Below are positions 27,641-39,419 of a stretch of 64,000 nucleotides of DNA, in pieces; within the stretch, counting starts at the first letter, position 1; each line of letters starts with the position of its first letter. Below the pieces are notes generated by a model, which did not search any database, was not told the origin of the DNA, and saw only the letters and a program-made list of their open reading frames with translations. The DNA is from Torreya grandis (lineage: Eukaryota > Streptophyta > Pinopsida > Cupressales > Taxaceae). The DNA lies in contig JARHVA010000006.1 in NCBI GenBank assembly GCA_037957365.1, positions 10,746,001 through 10,810,000 on the forward strand. Reading direction: 5' to 3'. The position numbers and the translations under genes are program-made.

Positions 27641-29300
27641 CATGAGTTTCCTTCTCCTTATTTATGAAATTATTATCCTTTTTTAGACATTCTATTTTCT
27701 TATGACCATATCCATTACAATAAAATAGTAACCATACAAATAAGGCATGTTTGTGTATCTCTGACCTGATTGCCTTTTGTCTTCCCTTTTTATTTCCTCT
27801 TTTGTAAGAGCTTCAACATAACTATTTTCTTTTTCTATGTTAACCTTATTTGTGAAAGTAGTGGCCTCCCCTTTCTCTTTTTCAAATATGATACCTATCT
27901 TATCTGACATTGATTTTTGAATTTATAATATCTTACTCAATATATTAGTTTTATTCTAAAATTTTGAATCAATGGCTGCTCTATCATTGATTAATTTATT
28001 TGTTTTCTCAAGATCTAATTTTAAAGAAGTAATTTCAATAACATACCTTTCAAATTTTTCACTTACTTTTTGCAACTATGTCATTAGATATATTTAATTC
28101 TTCTTGGCTTCTTCAAAGTGTGCTTGTAGATCTTCAATTTTTTCTTTTGACTCCTTTTCATTTTTCTCAATCTGGAGCTTTAATCTTCGATTCTTCTTCT
28201 CAAGAGATTTTAACTCTTCTAAGGCACAAATGAGTTCTCATTCTTGATTCACTTCAGCTTCATCCTATTCTTCTTCTTGATCATCTATACTTTTACTTGA
28301 GGAGGCATCTTCAGGTATGGCCATGAATATAATCTCTTCTTCTTTTGAATAACTGAGTTTACTATCTCCAACTGAGCTATGATCTTTAGAATACAAACTC
28401 TTCTTCTCTAATCTCTTTTTGAATTTTCCTTTAAAATTCTTCCTATATGTAGACTTTCCTTCTTCATTGTCACCATTACCTTTATCTATGCACTTCGCTA
28501 TAAAATATCCAATTTTTTCACAATTAAAAGGTAATTTTTCTTGATATTTATTTGTGCCCTTTTTTGACTTACAAATGAATAGAGCTCCATTGTCATCTTT
28601 ATCATCACTATAATTGTCACTTGATTCTTGAATCTTAGCCTTCTCTTTTTTTGATGTCTTGAAAGCAACTTATCTCTTTGAGGGTTTCTCTTATTCGATC
28701 CACATCTCATATGCCGTAAGAATACCATGTAACTCATCCATCTTTATCTTGGCTAAATTTTTCATCTCTTTAATTACTGAAACTTTTGCATCATATCTCA
28801 ATGGTAGAGATCTTAAAACTTTTTGTACCATGATTGATTCTTCTAACTTTTCTCCAAGACCTTGAATCTAATTAACTATTTGATCAACCCACAAAATGTA
28901 ACTTGCTATATTTTCTTCCTCTTCCATCTTTAAAGTCTCAAACTATCTTCTAAAAGTCTGAATCTTAGCTTGCTGAACCTTTCCGTCACCTTTACAAATA
29001 TTCTCAAGATTTACCCAAGTTTTATGAGCATATTTACATTGCATAACTTTAACAAATTCTGATTCGCATAAATGACATAAAATAGCATTTAAAGCTTTAG
29101 CATTATTTTCAATTGCCTTCTTTTCTGTTGGAGTAGTTACAAGTGTCTATGGCTCTTAATATTCCTCCACCACTGCTTGTCAAATGTCAAATCCAAGAGC
29201 TATCAAATAAGTCCTCATCCTTATGCTACAAAAAGCATAATTTGTCCCATCAAACAAAGGTGCCTTATTTGTAGAAAACCTTCATGTGATCTAGCCATCA
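27641..29300 (-). pseudogene. gag: Element C gag (UBN2 type)
   Basis: A single minus-strand frame covers nearly the whole gag: an N-terminal FDGTNYAFCSIRMRTYLIAL block near 29200-29250, the UBN2 body to about 28650, a decayed zinc knuckle (about 28480-28530, missing the first Cys, His replaced by Tyr), then a long Lys/Glu coiled-coil region with Ser/Asp clusters to about 27700. Most in-frame stops are TAA or TAG; TGA is rare. The start is probably an ATG near 29296, but a one-base shift separates it from the frame. The organisation parallels element A gag, which is therefore a relative. Confidence 0.82.
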
Positions 29301-29349
29301 TGTTTTCCCCGATCTACCTTCAAGCTATAATTTTTTTCCAAAAAAGAAC

Positions 29350-29365
29350 CTACTTTAATACCAAT
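29350..29365 (-). promoter_or_regulatory. Element C primer binding site
   Basis: On the minus strand the bases after the 5' LTR read TTGGTATTAAAGTAGG, an initiator-Met-tRNA type site with two G/A or C/T changes relative to TGGTATCAGAGC. Confidence 0.82.
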
Positions 29366-30375
29366 TGTTAAACATGAAATATTCTAGAGGGGGGTGAATC
29401 AGTATATTATATATATTTTATTTAAATTGATTTATTTTATTTAACTACTTAATCAAACATTCAAGATATGTAATAAAACTAAAATAATAACATGCACCAC
29501 ACAAGAGAGATAAAGTGACACCAGATTTTTACGTGAAAACTCAAAGTGAGAAAAACCATGGAGAACAATCTCAAGTATATGAATGAGCACCAATTCAAAT
29601 TATAAAGTTCATAAGCACCAACTTGAAGGAGCACCAACCCCTTTGTCAAGCACAACACAAAAACTATTTGTGAGCACCAACCCACATGATCACCAACCCC
29701 TTGCAAATATTTGTGAGCACCAACCCACAAGAGCACCAACCCCTCTTGTGTATAAAACACAACTATCTCTCAATGTTGCTTACTCAACAAATGATAGTAC
29801 TATATAATATCTCTTGATTTTGTCTCCTCTAAAACAAATACAAATCATGCACTCTCTTGCATATTACAAATGATTCTCAAGCCTTTATTTATATCTTTCC
29901 AAATAACCTTTGGCATTCACCCTTTATGACCCTTCAATCCTCATGAAAAATGGTGCCAAACTTTCATGACTCTTCATATCCTTGCATTTGAAAAATCACA
30001 TGGTGACCCTTCATAATTAGATGCATCTTTTTCTCTTTTGTCTTTATCTTGGTGAATTTTCATATTCCTCAAAATGTTGCTTCATGGAAAAATGTGCCAT
30101 ACCCTCTTTGGTCTTCACATGGTGACTTTTGGAATTCCTCAAGATAACGCTTCATGAAAAAATGTGTCCCATTCCTTTTTTATCTTTACCCCATGACTCT
30201 TTAACTTCTCCATGGGCCCTCTTTTAACTTATATGTAACTAAAAATATATTCATTAATATTAAATAAATATTAACACACATTAGCCAAGATATGAATATT
30301 AAAAACACCATTAAATACAATGGAGCCTTTATCACCAATGCTAGACCTTTGACATCAATGAAAATATTTCCAACA
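29366..30375 (-). repeat. Element C 5' LTR
   Basis: Partner of 23279-24248. Contains the GAGCACCAAC mini-repeats near 29582-29745. The antisense and sense ORFs at 29479-29807 are by-products of those repeats. Confidence 0.9.
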
Positions 30376-31100
30376 AAGGACCCATAAGTTTGGTAATGAT
30401 CATTGGGCCTCTAACCCATGATATACTTTGCCATGTGTTAGACCTAGATTTATTATACAATTTTCTTTTGGGTAGACCATTATTACATGAAATTCATGTA
30501 ATCCCTTCAACATTTCACCAGTTTATCAAGTTTCATTAATTAGGGATGGAGATCACTATCCATGGAGATTTATGGCCATATGAACACTAAAAGAATTTGG
30601 ATACTGAATTTGAAAGTTAAAATTACCATTTTGATTTAGACCCAGTATCCAATAAGGATAAATACAAAGATATACTTGTTGAATTACCAGAGGCCAATTG
30701 TATAGACCCTGATAACCTTGCCTCATCTTCACATATGTGTCTTATTTAAATGTATAATCATTTTACCATCTTAGATAATGGTCTAAAAGAGTATTTTACC
30801 CATGATACATTCCATATATCTAGGATTCTATAGAATCTCATGACCTATGGAGGACCTAAATCTAATCTAGTTTGTATGGAATGGTGATGAAAGGGAAAAG
30901 GAAAGATTCATAGCCCATAACATGTTATTTTCACACTTTCCACTAGCCAACAATAATACCTACTTTCCAATGATGATTCATAGTGATACAATGACAAATT
31001 GGTTGATTTTACCAAAGTACAAAGTATCCCATCCTAAACAGGATCATAGATAACCAAGTCTATGAAGGTAGAGGCCTAGGGGAAAATCAGTAGGGTATTA
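30376..31100 (+). pseudogene. pol: G1 protease, C-terminal part and spacer
   Basis: From 30381 the protease frame resumes (GPISLVMIIGP..., then VLDLDLLYNFLLGRPLLHE at about 30440-30492, then FHQFIKFH), the typical end of a Gypsy retropepsin with the ...LLGRPWLH-like motif. The spacer to the reverse transcriptase (about 30620-31100) has many stops and no motif. Confidence 0.72.
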
Positions 31101-32860
31101 TTGAGCCCTTTTTTTATGACCAGATACAAAGGAACTCTTGGTCTCAGATTTAAGCTGCCTAAGAGTGATCCCACATATCTTATTTATGATCCAACCCTAA
31201 TTTCTAGTGATGATGATGTTGGTAGTGAAGTAGAGTTTGATTATAGCATATATGAAGACCTTACTAGAACCAAATTATTCATCACATATACCATTTGCAA
31301 CATTACACCAGTAATCCAACCTTACACACTTTTCATTTATCATCCTCAACTTATAGATTAGGATCAACAAGAATCCATAGTATAGTTAGATGAGTTTGAA
31401 AATGATGAGGCCTTTTGTGATTTTCTAGGCCTAAGAGATAATGTTTTATTGGGAGACCACAAATAAGAGTTCTCTATAAAATTAGATCATGCAACCTATT
31501 TTGGAGAGTGGGTAAACACCCTTAGCCAAAAATAAAAGAATAAAACATTGAGATCCCAAAGTGAAAACCTCTTTAAATCACTTTTGGATGAGGGTAAATG
31601 TAAATAAAAAAGGCCAGTCTCTTGGTAAAAACCTATTTTAGGTGTCATTAGACGGGGATGTTCACCTTTCTTCAAATGAAGCTTGGGATACCAACAACAA
31701 CGAACTTTTTCTAGGGTCTGAGCTTAGTATAGAGGAATAACATGCCTTTGATCAAATTGTTTGAGAATGTACTACAACATTTATTACATGGCCATTGCTA
31801 CTATTAGGTGATTTAGATTCATCTTATTTATGAGAGCTTGAAGAACCAATTTGACCAAAGGACTTTGTCATTACAGGCTAATTCACATCCTTACCAATTA
31901 TTTGGAAGATGGCTCAACTCTCCTAGTAGAAGATACTATGGGTGTCAACATTGAGACTCCAGAAGACCTAAAGTGGGTCAAATTAGGTGCGTCCCTCACT
32001 GAAGAGGAATGTGAATTTTTTATAAGCCTTTTGAGAGAATTTGTTGATATTTTTGTATGGGCCCATTTAGACATGCTAGGTTTAGACCTCACCTTGGTTA
32101 TACACCACCTTATTGTACATCCTAATGCCAAAGTCATGAAGAAAAAATTATGTAAGATGCATCTTTTTATTATTGTATTACTTAAGAAAGATTTGGAAAA
32201 GCTCTTGGAAATGAGATGTATTAGACCAATCGACTATTCAGAGTGGATGTCAAACACTGCACCTATCATTAAAAATCTAGAAGGGATCAAAATTTGTACT
32301 AATTTTATAAACATTAACAAGGCCTACCCTAAGGATGACTTTCCTCTACCAAATATCAACATGATATTTGACTCCATAGTTAGGTGTGAAAGACTTTCCC
32401 TCATAGATGGCTTTTCAAGATATAACCAGACCAAGATCATATGAAAAGACCAACACAAAATAGTGTTCACCACTCTCTGGGGATCATTTTACTATCAGTT
32501 TATGCCATCCAACCTCAAGAATTCTAAGGTCACATATCAAAGGGATATAACCATTATATTTCATGATATTATCAAAGACTATGTCAATGACATATTAGGT
32601 AAATCTAAGGCCCGTGTAGATAATCTAGTCATACTATGAAGGATATTTGAAAGGCTTTGTGACTACCAGGTGCTACATAATCCTAAGAAGTGCATCTTTG
32701 GTGTCACTTTAATCAAATTGTTAGGCTTTATTGTTGCTCATCAAGGCATTGAATTTGATCCTTCTAAGGTACAATCTATCACCAAGATGTTTCCACCTTC
32801 CAATTTGAAGTAGTTTCATATTTTTTAGGGCAAAACTTAGTCTATTAGACACTTCATTTC
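31101..32860 (+). pseudogene. pol: G1 reverse transcriptase
   Basis: The acidic linker (31101-31361) is shared with the G2 copy. The RT proper starts in the open block 31851-32444: EECEFFISLLREFVDIFVW, then IRPIDYSEWMSN, KICTNF, INKAYPKDDFPLPN and LSLIDGFSRYNQ. The catalytic box at 32580-32591 is YVND followed by ILGKSK, so the second Asp-pair member is lost. A KDLEHLKEYL block near 32940 leads to RNase H. The ILGKSK after the box is the same in G2 and marks them as one family. Confidence 0.85.
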
Positions 32861-33420
32861 ATATTTGGTTAATAATTTCCATCCTTTCATTCATTTATTA
32901 AAGAAAGTTATTACATTTATTTGGGATGCAGAATGTTAGAAAGACTTAGAGCACCTAAAGGAATACCTAGCCAATCTATCTATTATGTCACCACCAATGC
33001 CAGGAAGGCCATTTTTACTATACCTATCTGTCATTAACAATGCCCTACGGGCACTATCAGCTCAACATAATGAACATGGGAAAGAATATGTAGTGTACTA
33101 TTTAAGGCATACACTAGTAGCGTATGAACATAACTATATGCCAATAGAAAAATATTATTTAGTTATGGTCTTTGTAGGCAAGAAGCTAAATCATTACATG
33201 CTTAATGACAAGACCATAGTCATTTCCAAAGTAAATTCACTCAAATATCTACTATCAAAAATATATTTATAAGGCCACATGGCTAAATGGATCATGCTTT
33301 TGAGCAAGTTTGAGATTGAGTATGTCAATCAAAAAGCCATAAAGAGACAAATAATTAAAAATTAGCTTGTTGAATCTCCCCTTTTAGATACTCAACCACT
33401 CACTTTGCATTCATAAATGA
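32861..33420 (+). pseudogene. pol: G1 RNase H
   Basis: Open block 32985-33272: a LSVINNALRALSAQHNEHGKE segment, a YYLRHTLVAYEHNYMPIEK segment, and LSKFEIEYVNQKAIK after one stop. This is the RNase H fused to Gypsy RT. The first catalytic Asp region reads INNA where Asp would be expected. Confidence 0.8.
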
Positions 33421-33459
33421 GTGCATCATGACCATCATAGAAACTCCTCTTGAGGAGTA

Positions 33460-33870
33460 ATACTAGAAGTTGTATTTTCATAGGTCTTTCACATCTCATG
33501 GATTAGGGGTAGGTCTATTATTTATTACACCATAGGGGGATATTATTCTTGAATCATTTCATTTCATATTTCCTTATACCAATAACTTGGCTGAATATAA
33601 ATCACTCATTATAAGGATTTATCAAGTAGTGTAATGGAACATTTATCATCTCTCAGTTCATGGAAATTATCAACTAATCATCAATAAATTTATAAACTAG
33701 CTTCAAACTAAAGATGATAAGTTGGTACCATACAAGGCCATGATGGACATTCTCAAGCAACATATTTTCCACATTCAAATTAAACACATACCTAGAGCTA
33801 ATAATATGACAAGAAATGCCATAGTTATCATTAATTCTTTGATCCATAGCATAGACAAGGTAAAAGACTA
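33460..33870 (+). pseudogene. pol: G1 second (additional) RNase H
   Basis: FTSHGLGVGLLFITP near 33490-33530, then FIFPYTNNLAEYKSLI (33560-33607), VHGNYQLIINKFIN (33655-33700) and KDDKLVPYKAMMDILKQ, match the extra RNase H found only in the Tat group. The acidic residue of the GDSQL motif appears as Asn (GNYQL). The antisense ORF 33674-33874 is a shadow. Confidence 0.8.
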
Positions 33871-34049
33871 ACATGTCCTCATTAAAAATCTTTTAGCAAC
33901 TACTCATGAACCTTCAACTATTGAAATGATCTGCAATATTATTGTTTCCAGTTTTATTTGGTATTTAGACCTATATAACTACCTTCATGACCAATTCCTT
34001 CCACTATACCTTTCATGAAAATAATAAAAAGCCTTTACACATCAAGCCT

Positions 34050-35200
34050 CTCGATATAATCTACTTGGTCTAACCCTTTATCACATAAGCTTTGATGGAA
34101 ATTTGCTTCATTGTTTGAATTTGGTAGAAGCCACATTAGCATTTAGGAAAGTTCATGAAGGAGTTTGTGGATCCCATACTAGTGAGTTCATCCTTACCAA
34201 AAATCTCTTACATAATGGTTACTATTTGCCAACCATAAAATTAGATGCAGATGATTATGTAAAAAGACGTAACAAATGTCAGAAGCATGCTAATTTGATT
34301 CATGTTCCAGCTAGAACACTCAAACCAATGACTAAACCATGGTCATTTTCATCATGGGGACTCGATCTCATTGGGAAGATTAACCCTATCTCCTCAAATG
34401 GTCATAAACATATCCTTACTGCCATTGAGTATTTCATCAAGTGGGTTGAATCTATACCCATCACTTACGTGACTGGAAAATAAATTTACAAATTAATTTT
34501 TAACCATCTCATTTGCCACTATGGTATCCCATCCAACATTATATCTAATAATGTCAGATCATTTAATAGTAAAGATGTTAAAGCAATATGTGCCAAATTT
34601 AACATTACCCAACATATTTTCACTATATATTACCCATAAGGTAATGGCCAAGTAGAGGCATCTAACAAGACCATTATCAATATTCTTAAGAATATTGTCA
34701 ATGATGCTAGCCATAATTAACACCTATATATATTTTTCACCCTCTGGGCTTACCACACTAATTACCATACTCCAACAAGAGCCACACCATATTCCCTTAT
34801 CTATGGTATTGAGGCCATTCTTCCCATCGAGGTCGAGTTGCCTTCTATGTGTATCTCATTGAAACATATCCTAGATGATGAGGATTGTAGAGTTACTAGA
34901 TGAAAAATGTATGGCCATTGTAAATATCCTTCAAGCATATCAAGACCAACTATGTGGTTAGTATAATCGGTGCGTCAAGGATGAAGAATTCAAGTGGGGT
35001 GATCTTGTCCTTAAAGCAAAACAAAAGAACACCACAACTGAGAAAAAGAAGAAAGTAAATTTTAAGCCTAATTGGATAGACCTTTATGTCATTATTTCTA
35101 ATTATGGCCTTGTAACTTACAAGTTAGCTACATCAAATGGAGATGAGCTTGATGAGCCCATGAAAATAATACATCTCAAGCATTATTATGCTTGAAAAGA
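34050..35200 (+). pseudogene. pol: G1 integrase
   Basis: The open block 34103-34483 has the zinc-binding HHCC region (HEGVCGSHTSEF, GYYLPT, then KRRNKCQKH with the first Cys replaced by Arg). The DDE core has Asp at 34364-34366 (WGLDLIG), Asn at 34547-34549 where the second Asp belongs, and Glu at 34655-34657 (NGQVEASN). The C-terminal region to about 35195 is decayed but still shows a GDLVL-like block near 34995 and an LKHYY-like end near 35175. Confidence 0.82.
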
Positions 35201-37100
35201 CCTAAGGTATTGTCTATGAGGATCATTTACATCATACCATAATATCATCTTCATTGTATTATACCATATACCATACCTTCCCTATGGATCGAAGTTATTT
35301 TACCCTCCCTTCCCCACCCCTTTTTAACCTTGGTTATGATTCATTGGTTCTTTTGGCACCTTCATCAATTGGATTTAGATGAAGTTTCAAAAGTTGATTC
35401 CATATTTCATAAAGAGGAAATATCCTAGGGTATTATGATAGTGGTTTAGAAATTTTATTCTTCATTATTGTCACTTTTTATCTCATTTTTAGTGTTAATA
35501 ATTATAAACACCTTTGATAAAATTAGTATCATTCACCCATGCTATTATTTCCTAATTATAACTACCTACGGGTAAATTAGGAACACCACCTTTACCATGC
35601 ATTACTACATCACATTATTGCATCACTATGTTATAATGTTCCATTTTCCTAATCCATAAAATTATTTCTCCCTAGTTGGATCCTCTATTGTAAGGAAGAA
35701 CTAGAGTGACTTTGGGTCTCATTTAAGACTATGTCGATAGCACTCAATTTACATTGAGGTCAATTCAGTCACCCTTTTGCCACACTCTTTCCATTTCATG
35801 AGCATGTTTAAACCATGATCTCATTATTCTATGATTTGGACCATTCTATATCTCATAATCCTCAATTGAGTTGAGATGCTTAGAAAATTCCAAAAACATT
35901 TAAAAACTTTGAAAAATCCTAAAAATCACAAAATCATGAAAATTGGCTTCTAATTTCCATGTGAGATATAAAGCCATCAATTTTTTTTGGGATAGACCAT
36001 CTTTTATTTTTAGCTTCATTTCTAGACCATCTTGGTCTTTTTCCTCCAATTTATGGGAGAACTACATTGGCTTAAGATTTGCACATACTATGTAGGCAAC
36101 ACTTGGATACATGGAATATTTTGGGTTAGTTCAATCACATCTTCCTTTTTTTTTTTTGACCACTTATTTGCCTTAAGTATTATGGGAATCCTAGATATTT
36201 CACAAGTAACCACTTATCTTTTATTTTCCCCATCCTTATTGGCCTTAGCCATATACTCTACCCTTTCTGTGATTTTATATTGTGAGCATTGTGCATTCAA
36301 CTTTGATGCACTAATGACCACTTGGATTTTCTTACACTCACCATTTTTCAAAAAACCATTTCCAATACTCTCTCTATTTTATGATTTATTTACTCTCTCA
36401 TAATTTTGCGAGTTTATTCTCATTCTTAGCCTTAGATGTAGTAGACACTATGAAGTATCAGTTTGGTTCATTTTTGGATACTCGTCTCTTACCTTTTAGT
36501 GTGGTTTTAGCCTAAACCATACTCTTTCACACCCACATGATTTATTCTTGTTGATGCTTTCTTAATTGTGAACTTCATCCCTCTCTTTTTATATGCACCC
36601 ACCATTTTGTGAGACCATTCATATTTTCTTCTACATGACAATCATGTTTTCTTATCATCCATTTTATTCTATCCCATATCCTAGGAGAACTATATTTGGC
36701 CTAAAGTTTATATTGGATCTTGTATCCATGGAACTATCTAGGTAGTATCCACTTGCCTAATGCATTTGGAGTTAGCTCAGCTATCCCTTCTTTTTATTAT
36801 GTTCCCCCTCATTTTGTTTTTTTTGTTTCTTTGTCTCCTATAGCCTAGGTGAAATGTTTGTTTTATGTTTGTGTCATTGTCTCCTATTACCTAGGGGTAA
36901 TGTTTGTCATCTTTCTTTATGTCATTATTTCCATACTACCTAAGGGTAATCTTTTGGCAATTATTGTAATGGTGTTTTACTAGTGTCATTGTTGCCTAGC
37001 TTAGGAGTTACCCTGTCACCAAGAGTAACACCTCTGTTACACATGCATGAACAATTTATATTTTGTTGTACTAACATTGTAATTAACCATTCTTTATTTA
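35201..37100. other. Non-coding sequence, probable G1 3' region and LTR
   Basis: No coding signal; open frame 36032-36403 is not protein-like. Two diverged copies of a block starting GGAGAACTA (about 36056-36130 and 36684-36760) include a TGTAGGCAAC-like motif that recalls GATACGTAGGCA in LTRs of plant Gypsy elements. About four degenerate units with CCTAGGGGTAATGTTTG-like cores lie at about 36830-37040. I cannot set LTR borders because no 5' partner was found. Confidence 0.4.
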
Positions 37101-37104
37101 TTTT

Positions 37105-37335
37105 GATTATTTGTGGCCATGTTTGTTTATTGGTGTTTTATTGTGTTTATTTATAGTCTATTGGTGTTTTTTATGTTTATTTATTCTATATTGGTGTTTT
37201 ATTATGTTTATTTATTATTTATTAGTGTTTTTTTGTGTTTATTTTTGTTTATTAGTGTTTGATTGTGTGTTTATTTTTGATTATTGGTGTTTTGTTGTGT
37301 GTTTATTGGTTTTTTATTTTGTTTTGTTTTTTATT
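37105..37335. repeat. Degenerate TG/TA-rich tandem repeat, ~40-base period
   Basis: About six units close to TGTTTATTTATTCTATTGGTGTTTTAT. The 94-residue ORF over it (Cys/Phe/Leu-rich) is a translation of the repeat and not a gene. Confidence 0.75.
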
Positions 37336-37739
37336 TTACCTCTTTGCCTTTTTTTCTTTATTATCATAGGATTCTTACACTTTATTGACACTTGAGTCTT
37401 GATTACCCATATCTTGTACTTAAGTTGTGAATTAGTGTACGTTCCTAAACTTAGTTTATTGTAATATATTAGTTTAAGATTTGTTGTTCATATCTTATCC
37501 TAAGTGATTTGTACTTGCATTTAAACTGAGTTTCCCATGCTTTGGATACACATTGTTATTATAGTTTTCTATAACTATGATATATAATATCACAAGCTAC
37601 AATAAAAATTTAGTTCAATGGAGCTTACAAGCGATGGTGCCACAATTATTCTCCTTGTTCACATTTAGAAAATTTCTTGTCCTACCGAAACACTACCCAA
37701 ATATAGAGTAATTAAATCACAAATGAATTTTAAATCCTT

Positions 37740-37965
37740 ACTAGTTATGATATGCCCTACTGGAGCATATTTTTATTTTGCTAATGATTATAACTACCTT
37801 TAAGTAAATCATTATCCCTCCTTCACTCTATTAGGGCATTTTTCATTGCATTAATGATTATAACTACCTTTGGACAAAACATTATTTTTATATAACCTAT
37901 TGGGGCACATCATTATGTCACTAATTATAACTTCCTTTGGTAAAATTAGTATTCCTACACCCATT
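37740..37965. repeat. Three degenerate ~75-base tandem repeats
   Basis: Each unit has TAATGATTATAACTACCTTT followed about 30 bases later by an ATTGGGGCA-like block. A single related unit lies at about 35555-35590, so the array probably belongs to the same G1 3' region. ORFs 37870-38227 are repeat by-products. Confidence 0.65.
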
Positions 37966-39415
37966 ACCTATAATTTGCATCATTTCTTTCTTTTTGAGGG
38001 AATGTTCACTGACATTATTTGTCTCCCACTTGCTCAAGGGGGCATCCAGGATTCATACATTGCCTTCTAAGGAATTAACCAAGGCATTAATAAAATTTTC
38101 ATTGTTTGATAATATTTTAATATGCATGCATCTTTTAACATCTCCCCAAACAGGGGAAAATTTTAGACACCTTGGTTTGGCCTTAATTGTGTTTCAACTA
38201 GACTTTAGATTTATTTTTACCAAATAGTGCAAATTAAGCCTAAGAATCACTGAATGTCTCAATTTCATCCACACATTAGACATTAGTGTTCAAAATCATG
38301 TTGAGGCATCCTTTTTTAGGGTATTATCTTATACATAACATTAACCTCTCATGGATTCACCTCTAGTCGATTTGTAACCTACCAAATTGATAGTTTGGCC
38401 TTTGGACCCATTAAGTAGGGCACTTGAACAATTCCTAAAGTGAAAAAATGCTAAGCAAAATGAATTAACTAAGCAAATAAAATTAAATGCTTAAGTAAAA
38501 TTTCCATGTGAAAATTTATGAAAATGAATTTTGTAAAAAGAAATTTCCATAAAAATGAGGTTATGATGATGTCATCATCCTTAAAGTCAAGGAATTAAAA
38601 ATATCTCCCCTAAAGCCTTAAATTCATAAATAAAGAGCCATGCTTACTAAATGGGACCTCTATCCCAAATAATAATTGCTTGTCCCCTCCTTAACTCAAC
38701 TAGGGTTAATCTAAACTTAACCTTGGTTAACTTAAACCTAACTTCACTTGGGTTAGCAATAGTTTGAGATGATATAAATACAAGACTTCAATCATTATTC
38801 AAAAATTTATTTTGATGTAATGTTATGATGCAAAAATATATTTAAAGACCATATTTTTAGTGTTATAATGTTCATTTGTTGAAAGGAGCCAAGCCAAATC
38901 TAAATCCAAGCCCAATAATGCCAAGTGATAAGGACAGATGATGTAAGAAGCACCATTTCCAATTATTATTTGATCACATAAATGAGCACATCCATCCATG
39001 GCCAACATAAAAATCTTTCTCTCAAAGAAGGTAAATAAGGGTTGTTTTATATTCTATAGATAGTTATTTGTATTGTTCTCTTAAATTTTGAGTGTCGAAG
39101 CTAAAGGTGTTAGTTTTATTAGTGTGTTTTTGTTTGGTTTTCATCATACTAACATAATAATAATCTCCCCTCTTGGATTCCTATTGGTCACAACATCAAC
39201 TTGGGGTGGTTGTGTCAACTCTACTATCTAGATTCAATGCTAATGTGCTATATATAATATCTACTAAAATAATATGTGACCACAAGGATGATTTTGGTTT
39301 TTACTTTGCCTTCACTATAGTACATTCATATTTTCATCATGGACTATCTCTCCTTATAAAATTTCAAAAACTTAGCTTTCCATCTTCATGGTGACCTTAT
39401 GGAAAAAATAGTTAT
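37966..39415. other. Non-coding, nothing recognised
   Basis: AT-rich with no conserved frame. The short frames at 38823-39008 and 39173-39394 have no family resemblance. No terminal repeats were recognised. Confidence 0.5.
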
Positions 39416-39419
39416 TGGT

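Larger units (their letters stand above)
23279..30375 (-). mobile_element. Element C: full-length Copia retrotransposon in G1 protease
   Basis: Two LTRs of about 1 kb (23279-24248 and 29366-30375; TGTTAA...CAACA or CAATA) flank a minus-strand gag-protease-integrase-RT-RNase H order, which is the Copia order. Target duplication AAGGG/AAGGA (23274-23278, 30376-30380). The primer binding site (29350-29365) and polypurine tract (24249-24260) are both on the minus strand. It is dead: many in-frame TAA/TAG, changed catalytic residues in integrase and RT, and frameshifts. By eye the LTRs differ at roughly 10% of positions in a 215-base sample, so it is comparable in age to element A. Confidence 0.92.

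Noticed and set aside
37111..37395. 94-residue Cys/Phe/Leu-rich ORF resembling a membrane protein.
   Set aside because: Covers a degenerate ~40-base tandem repeat; hydrophobicity follows from T-rich codons.
37740..37965. CRISPR-like array.
   Set aside because: Units are degenerate, about 75 bases, without constant repeat and unique spacers; this is plant nuclear DNA.
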